Below are positions 1 through 8,987 of a DNA stretch of 64,000 nt, piece by piece. The notes below the pieces were generated by a model that saw nothing but the letters and a program-made list of their open reading frames with translations, was not told where the DNA came from and did not search any database. The DNA comes from Nocardia cyriacigeorgica (lineage in GTDB: Bacteria; Actinomycetota; Actinomycetes; Mycobacteriales; Mycobacteriaceae), in the NCBI RefSeq assembly GCF_005863245.1, contig NZ_VBUT01000006.1:310001-374000 (forward strand). The letters are read 5' to 3'. The number at the start of each line of letters is the position of its first letter. The stretch's first letter is position 1. Position numbers and translations under genes: made by a program.

Positions 1-39
1 ACCGAGCGATTGCGCGCGGTGCTGACCAGCGCCAACTGA
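1..39 (+). CDS. C-terminal end of an unidentified protein (5' truncated)
   Basis: The first 13 codons read TERLRAVLTSAN and end in TGA at 37-39. Only this tail lies in the window, so neither family nor function can be given. The frame is open from base 1 and has normal high-GC third positions, but so short a piece could also be a chance reading. Confidence 0.3.
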   Translation, partial: TERLRAVLTSAN

Positions 40-47
40 CGCGGCGA

Positions 48-188
48 TTACAGCGCGCACCGGAAGATGCCGGCGATCTGCGCACCGTCGGGCATATCCG
101 CCGCTCGCACGGCGAGCACCCGTCCACCCGGCAGCAACACGGCGGCACATTCGGCAACCGGACCTCCTGGGCCGACCGGTCCGGGCAT
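48..188 (-). CDS. Possible 46-aa small protein or gene remnant
   Basis: The minus strand holds a short frame from ATG (188) to TAA (48), with a TGA a few codons upstream of the ATG. The product contains the stretch AAVLLPGGRVLAVRAADMPD, which looks more protein-like than the other frames, and it ends IFRCAL. I see no Shine-Dalgarno sequence. It could be the remnant of a longer gene. It matches no family I recognise and may be spurious. Confidence 0.2.
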   Translation of the reverse strand: MPGPVGPGGPVAECAAVLLPGGRVLAVRAADMPDGAQIAGIFRCAL

Positions 189-214
189 CCGCGATCAGTG
201 CGTCGGCTTTCGCT

Positions 215-255
215 CGGCTAACGGCATTAGAGCACGGGCGCAGCCGCGTTAGCCG
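215..255. repeat. 9-bp inverted repeat in the phoD upstream region
   Basis: CGGCTAACG (215-223) and CGTTAGCCG (247-255) are perfect inverted arms around 23 bases. The element lies in the roughly 220-bp gap before phoD and is the only structure I see there. It could be a regulator site or a weak hairpin. Confidence 0.35.
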
Positions 256-409
256 GGCGCCGACGTCACGATCCGACGATGCACGCCGGTCTCGAGCACG
301 CCCCGCACATCCGCCGTCGGAGGCGTCGACGACGAATGTTCGCCCGATGTCATCGCCGGCTTCACCGCGCAGGTCAGTGGCCGTCGATCTGGCGCCCCCA
401 CCATGAACC

Positions 410-2071
410 ATGGGCCTGTCGCGTCGGCAGCTGTTGCGGTTCGGTGGTGTGGCGTCGGCCGCCGCGCTGGCGGGAAGTTGCGCGGTCTCCGGCGCCCGGT
501 TCCGGGCGCCGCGCTGGACCGGCGACCCCTTCACCCTCGGCGTCGCGTCCGGGGAGCCGACCCCGGACGGGGTGGTGTTGTGGACCCGGCTGGCACCGGA
601 TCCATTCGCCCCCGACGGCCTCGGCGGCATGCCCGCGCATCCGGTGACCGTCGACTACGAGCTCGCCAACGACGAGCATTTCCGGCAGGTGGTGCGCCGC
701 GGCGCGGTGGTGGCCGATCGCGCGCTCGGCCACAGCGTGCACCCGGAGATCGGCGGCCTGCAACCGCAGCGCTGGTACTACTACCGGTTCCGCGCGGGTT
801 CGGCGGTGTCGCCGGTGGGCCGCACCCGTACCGCCCCGCGGCCAGGGACGGGTTCGAGGCTACGGTTCGCCTACGCCTCCTGTCAGGCCTGGAACGACGG
901 CCACTACACCGCCTACCGGCATCTGGCCGCCGAAGACCTCGATCTCGTCGTGCACCTGGGCGACTACATCTACGAATATCCGCTGACCGGCCGTCGTCGC
1001 GGCGTCCGGGTGCCCTCACCGCTGCGTCACGAGGCCCGCGATCTGGCCGGTTACCGCTTGCATTACGCATGGTTCAAATCCGAGGAGCTGCTGCGCCGCG
1101 CCCACGCGGCGTTCCCGTGGCTGGTCACCATGGACGATCACGAGGTCGACGACGACTGGGCCGCCGACACCGCCGCGTCGACGGTCGATCTCGACGCACT
1201 GCGGACGGTGTTCCTGCGCCGTCGAGCAGCGGCCTTCCAGGCGATGTACGAACATCAGCCGCTGCGGTTGGCGCAGCTGCCGTCGGGACCGAATATGCGG
1301 CTGCACCGGCGGTACCGCTTCGGCGACCTCGCCGAGATCACCCTGCTCGACACGCGCCAGTACCGCACCCGGCAGGCCTGCGGCGGCGAGATCGTCACCG
1401 ATTGCGCGCAGGCCACCGGCCTCGACCGGACCATTCTCGGTGGCGCGCAACGACAGTGGCTGCTGAACGGCTTCGCGAGCTCGCCGGCGCGCTGGCAGAT
1501 TCTCGGCAATCAGGTGGTGATGGGCCGCACCGACCACGATCCGGGCCCGGAGGTGTCGATCTCCACCGATGCGTGGGACGGGTACGCCGCCGAACGCGCG
1601 GCGATACTCGGCGCCGCCGCCGACCGCTCGGTGCGCAACCTGGTGGTACTCACCGGCGACCGGCACGAGAACTACGCCGCCGACCTGCGCCGCGACGTCG
1701 CCGAGAGCGAATCCGAGGTGGTGGCAGCCGAATTCACCGGCACCTCGATCTCCAGCGGAGGTGACGGCGCGGACCTGCCCGGCCGCGGCCGGGATCTGCT
1801 GGCGGCCAACCCGGATATGAAGTTCTACAACAGCCAACGCGGCTACGTGCGGGTGGAAGTGGATGAGCACCTGTGGCGCACCGATTTCCGGGTGGTGCCC
1901 TATGTCGAGCGACCCGGCGCGCCCATTCACACCAGAGCGAGCTTCGTCGTACAGGACGGTGTGCCGGGCGTGATGGAGGCGTCGCGGTGGGAACGGCCCG
2001 CAACCATAGAGCCCACCGATCGCGTCGAGCACGCCGCCGCACCGCCGATCGGCCCCGACGACAATCGGTGA
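410..2071 (+). CDS. phoD: PhoD-family alkaline phosphatase, Tat-exported
   Basis: A 553-residue secreted metallophosphoesterase that hydrolyses phosphomono- or diesters outside the membrane. The N-terminus has a twin-arginine signal (SRRQLLRFGG, then a hydrophobic Ala-rich stretch to about residue 25). Family motifs follow in order: YASCQAWNDG near residue 160, HLGDYIYEY near 180, TMDDHEVDDDW near 240, LLDTRQYR, GNQVVMG, LTGDRHENYA near 420 and FTGTSISSGGDG. These carry the Fe/Ca-binding Asp, Asn and His residues of PhoD. Length is normal for the family. The ATG at 410 is preferred to the out-of-frame ATG at 403 because it begins directly at the Tat motif. PhoD genes are commonly phosphate-regulated, but I see no clear Pho box. 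Confidence 0.93.
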   Translation: MGLSRRQLLRFGGVASAAALAGSCAVSGARFRAPRWTGDPFTLGVASGEPTPDGVVLWTRLAPDPFAPDGLGGMPAHPVTVDYELANDEHFRQVVRRGAVVADRALGHSVHPEIGGLQPQRWYYYRFRAGSAVSPVGRTRTAPRPGTGSRLRFAYASCQAWNDGHYTAYRHLAAEDLDLVVHLGDYIYEYPLTGRRRGVRVPSPLRHEARDLAGYRLHYAWFKSEELLRRAHAAFPWLVTMDDHEVDDDWAADTAASTVDLDALRTVFLRRRAAAFQAMYEHQPLRLAQLPSGPNMRLHRRYRFGDLAEITLLDTRQYRTRQACGGEIVTDCAQATGLDRTILGGAQRQWLLNGFASSPARWQILGNQVVMGRTDHDPGPEVSISTDAWDGYAAERAAILGAAADRSVRNLVVLTGDRHENYAADLRRDVAESESEVVAAEFTGTSISSGGDGADLPGRGRDLLAANPDMKFYNSQRGYVRVEVDEHLWRTDFRVVPYVERPGAPIHTRASFVVQDGVPGVMEASRWERPATIEPTDRVEHAAAPPIGPDDNR

Positions 2072-2230
2072 TCTTTGGGCGGCGGTCCGGGCAACCATCG
2101 TCATCGATGTGGGCGCACGCCTGCTGCTGTCGCTGCCGATGACTGTCGCCGAATGCCGACCGCCGGACCGCCACGCGCCCGCCGCCATCGAGCGGACCGC
2201 CATCCGGCGGACCGCCATCCGCCACCCGCT

Positions 2231-2470
2231 GGACTGCCACCTGCCGGACCGCTGAGCGCTGGACTGCCACCTGCCGGACCGCCGAGCGCCCGACTGCCAC
2301 CTGCCGGACCGCTGAGCGCTGGACTGCCACCTGCCGGACCGCCGAGCGCTGGACTGCCACCTGCCGGACCGCCGAGCGCCCGACTGCCACCTGCCGGACC
2401 GCTGAGCGCTGGACTGCCACCTGCCGGACCGCCGAGCGCCCGACTGCCACCCGCCGGACCGCCGACTGCC
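2231..2470. repeat. Tandem array of eight 30-bp repeats (VNTR)
   Basis: Eight head-to-tail 30-bp units lie in the 451-bp space between phoD (ends 2071) and the convergent kinase gene (stop at 2523). The core of each unit is GACTGCCACCTGCCGGACCG. Units differ mainly at three linked positions (GCT/GCC before GAGCG, and the GCTGG or GCCCG junction). The last unit is degenerate and ends CCGACTGCC. A looser repeat of GGACCGCCATCCG precedes the array at about 2190-2230. Because the unit is a multiple of three, all frames stay open and give low-complexity products. I regard the array as non-coding. Confidence 0.9.
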
Positions 2471-2522
2471 GACCGAGCACGCGGCCCGACGCACCCGCTC
2501 GGTCGCACGATGCGGCGACGAC

Positions 2523-3284
2523 TCAGAGCCGCAGGGTATCCAGCGCCGCCTGATGCAGCGCCTGCCCATAACCGGGCCCATATCCGGCCGCGTGCACGGC
2601 CAGTGGATGCAGTTGATGCGCCGGCACCCTGGCTCGCCAGCCGTCGGCCAGCCGATGCCGCGACTGGTACCCCTCGATGATCTGCTCGAAGGAGGGGCAG
2701 CCGAACAGCGCCAGCATCGCCAGATCGGTTTCCCGGTGCCCGCCGTGCGCGGCCGGATCGATCAGCACCGCCTGCTCACCGGTCCACACCACATTGCCGT
2801 TCCACAGATCGCCGTGAATCCGCGAGGGCGCTTCGCCGTCGTCGAAGCGGCCGTCGGCCACCACGGCGCAGGCCCGCTCGATGACGGCGCGCTGGGCGCG
2901 GTCCACACTCCCGGCGTCATAGGCGATGGCCAGGAACGGCAGCACCCGCTCGGTGGCGTAGAACTCACCCCAGCGCTCGTGCTCGACGCTGCTCATCGGC
3001 CGCTTGCCGATGAAGATCTGGCCGGTGAAACCGGCAGGCGGACAACCGAATCCGGCGCCGTCGGTGCCCGCATCGTGCATCCGCGCCAGGGTCTGGCCGA
3101 GCCGGTGGGCGCACTCGGCCGACGCCCGGCCGTGCGGCAGCCGCACCAATTCGATATGGGCGCTGTCCACCGAGAGCACCTCGACCACCGGTGCTCCCGC
3201 GGCGCCGAGCCAGCGCAGTCCCGCGGCCTCGGCCGGATAGAAGTCCGGATGCGTCCCGGAATCGGCCTTCCTGAAGGTGGTCAC
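2523..3284 (-). CDS. Fructosamine kinase / ketosamine-3-kinase family protein
   Basis: About 253 residues of the aminoglycoside-phosphotransferase-like fold that phosphorylates ketoamine (Amadori) adducts on proteins or small molecules. Visible motifs are RIHGDLWNGNVVW (catalytic loop with the HGD Asp and an Asn) and VLIDPAAHGGHRETDLAML (metal-binding Asp and the GGHRETDLAM signature of fructosamine kinases). The open frame extends to 3344. I prefer the GTG at 3284 (V-TTFRKADSG), because TACGGT (3292-3297) lies seven bases upstream and the residues before it do not resemble the family. It converges on phoD across the tandem-repeat block and is divergent from the gene at 3361. Confidence 0.82.
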   Translation of the reverse strand: MTTFRKADSGTHPDFYPAEAAGLRWLGAAGAPVVEVLSVDSAHIELVRLPHGRASAECAHRLGQTLARMHDAGTDGAGFGCPPAGFTGQIFIGKRPMSSVEHERWGEFYATERVLPFLAIAYDAGSVDRAQRAVIERACAVVADGRFDDGEAPSRIHGDLWNGNVVWTGEQAVLIDPAAHGGHRETDLAMLALFGCPSFEQIIEGYQSRHRLADGWRARVPAHQLHPLAVHAAGYGPGYGQALHQAALDTLRL

Positions 3285-3291
3285 GACCGCC

Positions 3292-3297
3292 ACCGTA
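3292..3297 (-). promoter_or_regulatory. -10 element of the fructosamine kinase gene
   Basis: On the minus strand this reads TACGGT, a TANNNT hexamer, seven bases before the chosen GTG. It suggests a leaderless or near-leaderless transcript. Confidence 0.45.
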
Positions 3298-3348
3298 CGA
3301 CCGGCTGGCGGGCTGTCGGAAACACCCTCCGGCCAACCAAGCACTTGC

Positions 3349-3354
3349 TAGACT
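3349..3354 (+). promoter_or_regulatory. -10 element of the gene at 3361 (leaderless)
   Basis: TAGACT is followed by exactly six bases and then ATG at 3361. No Shine-Dalgarno is present, so transcription probably begins at the A of the start codon. Confidence 0.55.
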
Positions 3355-3360
3355 CGGCCG

Positions 3361-4440
3361 ATGATCTCCACAGCGGTGTGGGGCACCGGAAACGTCGGCC
3401 GCGCGGCCATCCGTGCCGTCGCGGCGCATCCCGGGCTGGAACTCACCGACGTCATCGTGCACAACCCCGCGAAGGCCGGTCGCGACGCCGGTGAACTGGC
3501 CGGCCTCGACCACGAACTCGGCGTCGCCGCCACCACCGATGTCGCCGCGGTGCTGGCCGCGAACCCACGGGCGGTGGTCTACGCCGCCTCCGGTGACATC
3601 CGCCCGGACGATGCCCTCGCCGATATCGTCGCAGCGATCGCCGCGGGCGCGGTGGTCGTCACCCCCGCCCTCTACGCGTTCTACGACGCCCGCAACGCAC
3701 CCGCAGACCAGCGCGAGAAGGTCCTCGCCGCCATCGAGTCCGGCGGCGGCTCGCTGTTCGTCTCGGGGGTCGATCCGGGCTGGGGCAACGATGTACTGCC
3801 CCTGCTGATGAGCGGGCTCGGCACCGTCATCGACGGTATTCGCTGCCAGGAGATCTTCGACTACTCCAGCTACGACCAGCCCGATTCGGTGCGCTACCTG
3901 GTGGGCATGGGCCAGCCGATGGATTATTCGCCGCCGATGGTGGCCCCCGGCGTGCCGACGATGGTGTGGGGCGGCCAGATCCGGCTCATGGCCCGCGCGC
4001 TCGGCGTCGAACTCGACGAGATCCGCGAAACCCTCGACCGCCGGGAACTGGCGACCACGGTCGGCACGGCGTCGATGGGGGAGTTCGCGGCGGGCACCCA
4101 GGGCGCGCTGCGCTTCGAGGTGCAGGGCATCGTCGCGGGGGAGCCGGCGATCGTCATCGAACACATCACCCGCATCCACCCGAGCTGCGCACCCGACTGG
4201 CCGGTACCGCCGAACGGTTCCGGTGCGCACCGGGTGATCGTGGAGGGCCGCCCGCGCCTCGAGGTCACCATCGAGGCCACCGATGAGGACGGCAACTACG
4301 CCGCGGGCGGCAATGCCACCGCGGTCGGCCGGCTCGTCGGGGCGATCGACTGGCTCACCGAGGCAGGGCCGGGACTCTATGACGCGCTCGATGTCCCGCT
4401 GCGACCGGCGGTGGGCAGGCTGGGAAGGAACCGGACATGA
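3361..4440 (+). CDS. NAD(P)H-dependent amine dehydrogenase-like / DapB-like oxidoreductase
   Basis: A 359-residue Rossmann enzyme. The N-terminal VWGTGNVGRAAIRAV binds the dinucleotide, and the rest resembles the dihydrodipicolinate-reductase-like / 2,4-diaminopentanoate-dehydrogenase family annotated widely in Nocardia and Mycobacterium. Other visible family-like segments are YAASGDIRPDDALADI and SGVDPGWGNDVLPL. The true substrate is unknown. The gene overlaps the next by four bases (ATGA at 4437-4440), so the two are translationally coupled and probably work on the same substrate. The start is supported by the TANNNT-N6-ATG arrangement. Confidence 0.8.
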   Translation: MISTAVWGTGNVGRAAIRAVAAHPGLELTDVIVHNPAKAGRDAGELAGLDHELGVAATTDVAAVLAANPRAVVYAASGDIRPDDALADIVAAIAAGAVVVTPALYAFYDARNAPADQREKVLAAIESGGGSLFVSGVDPGWGNDVLPLLMSGLGTVIDGIRCQEIFDYSSYDQPDSVRYLVGMGQPMDYSPPMVAPGVPTMVWGGQIRLMARALGVELDEIRETLDRRELATTVGTASMGEFAAGTQGALRFEVQGIVAGEPAIVIEHITRIHPSCAPDWPVPPNGSGAHRVIVEGRPRLEVTIEATDEDGNYAAGGNATAVGRLVGAIDWLTEAGPGLYDALDVPLRPAVGRLGRNRT

Positions 4441-4934
4441 GGATCGACATTCCGGAAGGCAAGGACCCGATCGGCTACGTCTGGGGCGAGATGGTGCCCG
4501 GCATCGGCGTCGCCGCGTCGGACTTCTCGCTCGCGGTCTACTCCCACTCCACCCTCGGGCTGGCCGAATTCGAGGCCGCGCGACTGCGGATCGCGCAGAT
4601 CAACGGCTGTCTGTTCTGCCTGGACTGGCGCACCGAACGCGACGGCAAGAAGGTCGATCCCGGTTTCCTCGACGCCGTCGCCGACTGGCGCACCACCGAC
4701 GCCTTCGACGAGCGCACCCGGCTGGCCGCCGAATACGCCGAACGCTACGCCCTCGACCACCACAACCTCGACGACGAGTTCTGGGCCCGGATGTCGGCCT
4801 GCTACAGCCAGGCCGAGATCGTCGAGCTGAGCATGAGCATCGGGTCCTGGCTCGCCTTCGGCCGCCTCAATCACGTCCTCGGACTCGACGCCGTCTGCGT
4901 GCTTCCCGGCCACTCCGGTACCGCCACACCATGA
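4437..4934 (+). CDS. Carboxymuconolactone decarboxylase / AhpD-like protein
   Basis: A 165-residue all-helical protein of the AhpD/CMD fold. The segment RIAQINGCLFCLDWRTERDGKK carries the CxxC pair typical of AhpD-type peroxidase partners, followed by the YAERYALDHHNLDDEFWARM helix and EIVELSMSIGSWLAFGRLNHVLGLD. Such proteins give peroxidase or decarboxylase activity; the substrate here is not evident. The ATG overlaps the stop of the preceding oxidoreductase. The product may protect against or reduce a reactive intermediate of that enzyme, which is inference from coupling only. Confidence 0.82.
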   Translation: MRIDIPEGKDPIGYVWGEMVPGIGVAASDFSLAVYSHSTLGLAEFEAARLRIAQINGCLFCLDWRTERDGKKVDPGFLDAVADWRTTDAFDERTRLAAEYAERYALDHHNLDDEFWARMSACYSQAEIVELSMSIGSWLAFGRLNHVLGLDAVCVLPGHSGTATP

Positions 4935-5158
4935 CCCGCTGAGGTTTGCTCGCGGTACGCGCGGGGTACCGAATACTCGGCCCCGCGACCGGACCGGCTC
5001 AACCGGCGCCAGGGGTCACGACGTGCCGGATGAGCTGCGCAGACCGTGCCGACGCAGGTGTTGTGCGTCACAGCGCCGCGAGAACGCTGTACGGTTGCTG
5101 CGGGAAGAGAACTGCCGCCGACCAGCGGTCGTTCGCGATCTGAAAGGACTCCGATTCA

Positions 5159-6895
5159 ATGTCGATCGGCGCCGACAGGAATTCCCGGGACACCGAAGCG
5201 ACGGTGCACCGGGTTGCTGGCAGATCACCGGCGAAACCAGGACTCGACCGTCTCGTCTTCGGCGTCACGGCGATCGGGTCGCTGGCATTCGTGGCATGGG
5301 GCATCATCGACCGGACCGGCCTGGCCACCGCGGCGGGCAACGCGCAGAGCTGGGTGATCAGCAATACCGGCTGGTTGTTCGTGCTGATCGCGACGGTCTT
5401 CGTGGTGTATGTGATCTGGCTGGCCGCAAGCAGATACGGCAAGATCCCGCTCGGAGCCGACGGCGAGAAACCCGAATTCCGCACCGTCTCCTGGATCGCG
5501 ATGATGTTCAGCGCGGGTATGGGCATCGGCCTGATGTTCTGGGGCGTGGCCGAACCGCTGTCGCATTTCGTGAACCCGCCACCGGGCACGGCCGCACCGG
5601 GTAGCCCCGAGGCCGCCGAGGTCGCCATGGCGACCACCCTGTTCCACTGGACCCTGCATCCGTGGGCGATCTACGCCGTCGCCGGACTGGCCATCGCCTA
5701 CAGCACTTTCCGCCGTGGCCGCTCGCAGTTGATCTCCTCGGTGTTCCGCCCGATTCTGGGCCGCAGAGCCGACGGCATCGGCGGCCAGGCGATCAATATG
5801 ATGGCCATCTTCGCGACCCTGTTCGGGTCGGCGGCATCGCTGGGCCTGGGCGCGCTGCAGATCGGGGCCGGGATGGAGTTCAACGGCTGGATCGACGCCA
5901 TCGGCAAGGTCGGTCTGGTCGCCATCATCTGCGGCCTGACCATCGCCTTCATCTTCTCCGCCGTCTCGGGCATCGACCGCGGCATCCAGTGGCTGTCCAA
6001 CATCAACATGGTGCTGGCGCTGGCGGTGGCCGCGTTCGTGTTCATCGCCGGGCCCACCCTGGTGATGCTCAACTTCCTGCCCGCCGCCATCGGCGACTAC
6101 ATCGCCATGCTGCCGACGATGGCCTCACGCACCGGGGTCGCCGGCGGCGAGGCGATGGAGACCTGGCTGTCGACCTGGACCATCTTCTACTGGGCCTGGT
6201 GGATTTCCTGGACCCCCTTCGTCGGCATGTTCATCGCGCGAATCAGTCGTGGCCGCACCATCCGTCAGTTCGTCACCGGTGTGCTGCTGGTGCCGAGCGT
6301 GGTGAGCCTGATCTGGTTCGTCATCTTCGGCGGGGCAGGCATCCAGCAGCAGAGCCAGACCGGCGACCTGACCGAGGCCGACGGTTCGGTCGACGAGAAC
6401 TTCGCGCTGTTCCATCTGCTCGATCACTATCCGCTGGCGTCGTTCACCGCCGGCCTGGTGATGGTGCTGGTGGCGATCTTCTTCGTCTCCGGCGCCGACG
6501 CGGCCTCCATCGTGATGGGCACGCTGTCGGAGAAGGGCAGCATCGAACCCTCGCGGCCAACGGTCATCTTCTGGGGTTCGGCCACCGGCGCGGTCGCGGC
6601 GATCATGCTCGTCATCGCCGATCCGGCGAATCTGGGCGGCGCGCTCACCGGTCTGCAAGCGCTCACCACCGTGGTCTCACTGCCGTTCATGGTGGTGATG
6701 GGCTTCATGTGCGTGTCGCTGTATCGCGACCTGCGCGCCGACCCGATCATTCAGCGCGAGGATCTCGGCGTGCAGCTGGTGGTCGACGCGGTCGTGCAGG
6801 GCACCGAACGCCACGACGGCGAATTCGAGTTGGTGACCGAGGCCGTGGTGGTGGACGAACCCGACGATTCACCCGAAGACCGCACCGCCAGCTGA
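5159..6895 (+). CDS. BCCT-family betaine/choline/carnitine transporter
   Basis: A 578-residue membrane protein with about twelve hydrophobic segments. The family signature MFSAGMGIGLMFWGVAEPLSHF (near residues 120-140) and the aromatic box segment WAWWISWTPFVGMFIARISRGRT (near 345-365) are intact. The GMGIG glycine motif is that of Na+-coupled betaine or choline carriers such as BetP. It imports compatible solutes under osmotic stress. A hydrophilic acidic tail of about 60 residues follows the last helix, a position used for osmosensing in relatives. AAAGGA lies about 11 bases before the ATG. The choline-dehydrogenase-like fragment at the far end of the window could be related metabolically but is 57 kb away. 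Confidence 0.92.
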   Translation: MSIGADRNSRDTEATVHRVAGRSPAKPGLDRLVFGVTAIGSLAFVAWGIIDRTGLATAAGNAQSWVISNTGWLFVLIATVFVVYVIWLAASRYGKIPLGADGEKPEFRTVSWIAMMFSAGMGIGLMFWGVAEPLSHFVNPPPGTAAPGSPEAAEVAMATTLFHWTLHPWAIYAVAGLAIAYSTFRRGRSQLISSVFRPILGRRADGIGGQAINMMAIFATLFGSAASLGLGALQIGAGMEFNGWIDAIGKVGLVAIICGLTIAFIFSAVSGIDRGIQWLSNINMVLALAVAAFVFIAGPTLVMLNFLPAAIGDYIAMLPTMASRTGVAGGEAMETWLSTWTIFYWAWWISWTPFVGMFIARISRGRTIRQFVTGVLLVPSVVSLIWFVIFGGAGIQQQSQTGDLTEADGSVDENFALFHLLDHYPLASFTAGLVMVLVAIFFVSGADAASIVMGTLSEKGSIEPSRPTVIFWGSATGAVAAIMLVIADPANLGGALTGLQALTTVVSLPFMVVMGFMCVSLYRDLRADPIIQREDLGVQLVVDAVVQGTERHDGEFELVTEAVVVDEPDDSPEDRTAS

Positions 6896-6909
6896 CCTTC
6901 GCGTTCGCC

Positions 6910-6942
6910 CGGCCCGGCCACGCCTCACGCGTGACCGGGCCG
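6910..6942. terminator. Hairpin between convergent BCCT and ctpJ genes
   Basis: CGGCCCGG (6910-6917) and CCGGGCCG (6935-6942) form an 8-bp stem whose loop contains CACGCGTG. It lies at the convergent junction and overlaps the last codons of ctpJ. There is no U-tract. Confidence 0.5.
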
Positions 6943-8907
6943 CATCGCGTCGCGCCAGGCGCGGTCGGCGAGCAACCGCATCCCCTTCAACCCGACGATC
7001 ACCGTCGACCCCTCGTGCCCGGCGACCCCGAGCGGCAGCGGCAGGGTGCCGACCAGATCCCAGGTGACCAGGGCCACGATGAAGGTGGCGGCGATGGTCA
7101 GATTCGCCACCACGATCCGGCGCGCCCGCCGTGACAGCGTGACCACGGCGGCGACGGTGCCGAGGTCGTCACCGACGATGACGGCGTCGGCGGCATCGAC
7201 CGCTAGATCGGAACCGGTGCGCCCCATCGCGATACCGACGTGCGCGGCCGCCAGCGCGGGCGCGTCGTTGACACCGTCACCGACCACCGCGACACGGCGA
7301 CCGGCGCCGACGAGCTCGCGCACCGCCGCCACCTTGTCCTCGGGCAGCGCACCGGCGCGGACATCGCCGATGCCGACAGTCTCGGCCAGTGCGGCCGCGG
7401 CGCGCGGGTTGTCCCCGGTGAGCAGAACCGGCGGGTGCCCGGTGCGGGCGGTCAGCTCGGCCACGGCCGTGGCCGCACCCGGACGTGGCCGGTCGGTGAC
7501 CGCGAGCACACCGGCCGGGCGGGCATCCACGGTCACGACCACGGCGGTCGCGCCCGTCGATTCCCATTCGGCGACAATGGATTCAGCATTCGTCAGAGCA
7601 GCGTCGGTTTCGGTGGACGGTGGCAGCAGGTCGCCCGGGCGGCCCACCTCGATCACCCGGCCGTCGACGGTGGCGCGCACACCGCGACCCGGCCGCGAGT
7701 CGAACGCCGTGACCTCCGCGAGCGGCAGCCCGCGCTCTCTCGCGGCGGCGACGATGGCGATGGCGAGCGGATGTTCGCTGTCGCGTTCGGCAGCGGCCGC
7801 CAGCGCGAGCATCGCGTCGGCACCGAGCTCGCCGGTGACGGCGCGGACCGCGGTGACCTGCGGACGGCCCTCGGTCAACGTGCCGGTCTTGTCGAAGGCG
7901 ACCGTATCCACCGTGCCGAGTCGCTCCATGACCACCGCCGATTTCACCAGCACGCCATGGCGGCTGGCGTTGGCCATGGCGGCCAGCAGCGGCGGCATGG
8001 TCGCCAGCACGATCGCGCACGGCGAGGCCACGATCATGAACGTCATCGCCCGCAGCAGGGCGGGCTGGAGTGCCGAGCCGGCGGCCAGCGGAATGAACAG
8101 CACGGCGAGCGTGGCGATCACGACGCCGGTGGAGTACCACTGCTCGACCCGCTCGATGAACAGCTGGGTGCCCGCCTTGGATTCGGACGCCTCGCGCACC
8201 ATGGCGGCGATGCGGGCGATCACCGTATCGGCTGCCGCGCGCCGGACCCGCACCCGCAGCGTGCCCGTGCCGTTGATGGCGCCGGCGAAGACTTCGTCTT
8301 CCGGCCCGGTCGGCACCGGCAGCGGTTCACCGGTGATCGAGGCCTGATCGACCTCGCTGCGCCCGGATTCGACGACGCCGTCGCCACCGATCCGCTCACC
8401 GGGCCGGACCAGGATCAGCTGCCCTGGCATGAGGGTTTGCGCGTCGACTATTCGTTCATCGTCGCCGTCGACGACGGTGGCGCGGTCGGGTGCGAGATCG
8501 AGCAGCCCGCGCACCGCCTCGGCCGTGCGGTGGGTCAGCACCGCCTCCAGGGCGCCCGAGGTCGCGAAGATCACGATCAGCAGGCCGCCGTCGACCATCT
8601 GCCCGATCGCCGCCGCGCCCAACGCCGCGACGATCATCAGCAGATCCACATCGAGGGTCCGATCGCGCAGCGCGCGTACGCCTTCCAGCGCCGGCTCCCA
8701 GCCGCCGGTCACATAACACCCTGCCAGCAGCGACCATGCGAGCCAGGCCGGTGCGCCGGACCACTGTGCCCCCAGACCGGCGGCGAACAAGGCGGTGGCG
8801 GCCACGGCCCACCGCACCTCGGGCAAGGTCCAGGCCGTCGAGCGACCCGGGCGCGGGGGCGGGACCTGCCCGGTGTGCGGCCGATCGAGCAAGGGGGAGG
8901 TGGACAT
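6925..8907 (-). CDS. ctpJ: P1B-4-type heavy-metal P-type ATPase (CtpJ/NmtA-like Co/Ni/Fe exporter)
   Basis: A 660-residue ATP-driven metal efflux pump of the plasma membrane. From the chosen start it has TGE at about residue 192 (actuator), the transmembrane metal motif SPC at 295-297, DKTGT at 339 (phosphorylated Asp), the HP locus near 379, GDGVNDAPAL near 543 and HEGST in the last membrane pair near 631. SPC combined with HEGS/T is the hallmark of the P1B-4 group (CoaT, CtpD, CtpJ). There is no N-terminal metal-binding CxxC domain, as expected for that group. The open frame reaches 8985, but ATG 8907 (MSTSPLLDRP) with GGAG upstream is more likely. It is divergent from nmtR and shares its operator region. 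NmtR represses such a pump in M. tuberculosis. Confidence 0.9.
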   Translation of the reverse strand: MSTSPLLDRPHTGQVPPPRPGRSTAWTLPEVRWAVAATALFAAGLGAQWSGAPAWLAWSLLAGCYVTGGWEPALEGVRALRDRTLDVDLLMIVAALGAAAIGQMVDGGLLIVIFATSGALEAVLTHRTAEAVRGLLDLAPDRATVVDGDDERIVDAQTLMPGQLILVRPGERIGGDGVVESGRSEVDQASITGEPLPVPTGPEDEVFAGAINGTGTLRVRVRRAAADTVIARIAAMVREASESKAGTQLFIERVEQWYSTGVVIATLAVLFIPLAAGSALQPALLRAMTFMIVASPCAIVLATMPPLLAAMANASRHGVLVKSAVVMERLGTVDTVAFDKTGTLTEGRPQVTAVRAVTGELGADAMLALAAAAERDSEHPLAIAIVAAARERGLPLAEVTAFDSRPGRGVRATVDGRVIEVGRPGDLLPPSTETDAALTNAESIVAEWESTGATAVVVTVDARPAGVLAVTDRPRPGAATAVAELTARTGHPPVLLTGDNPRAAAALAETVGIGDVRAGALPEDKVAAVRELVGAGRRVAVVGDGVNDAPALAAAHVGIAMGRTGSDLAVDAADAVIVGDDLGTVAAVVTLSRRARRIVVANLTIAATFIVALVTWDLVGTLPLPLGVAGHEGSTVIVGLKGMRLLADRAWRDAMRPGHA

Positions 8908-8960
8908 CGCCAGAGTGCTCCGTTCGAGATCAGCGCGGCATAGGACTACAGGAATGCATG

Positions 8961-8976
8961 TACATGTCTTCATGTA
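8961..8976. promoter_or_regulatory. Probable NmtR operator (TACATG-N4-CATGTA)
   Basis: TACATG (8961-8966) and CATGTA (8971-8976) are perfect inverted arms around TCTT in the 92-bp ctpJ-nmtR intergenic space. The palindrome CATGTACATG overlaps its left side. An imperfect palindrome between divergent pump and ArsR genes is the expected position for NmtR binding. Metal would release the repressor. Confidence 0.7.
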
Positions 8977-8987
8977 ATCCCGCAAGG

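Noticed and set aside
2231..2470. CRISPR array
   Set aside because: The 30-bp units are directly adjacent with no unique spacers and no cas genes nearby.
1016..2680. Long repetitive open frames across the 30-bp repeat array on both strands
   Set aside because: The unit length is a multiple of three, so all frames stay open. Products are low complexity, partly overlap phoD, and lack convincing starts.
7046..8943. Plus-strand open frames across ctpJ
   Set aside because: They are antisense to a gene with all P-type ATPase motifs and have Ser/Thr/Arg-biased, domain-free products.
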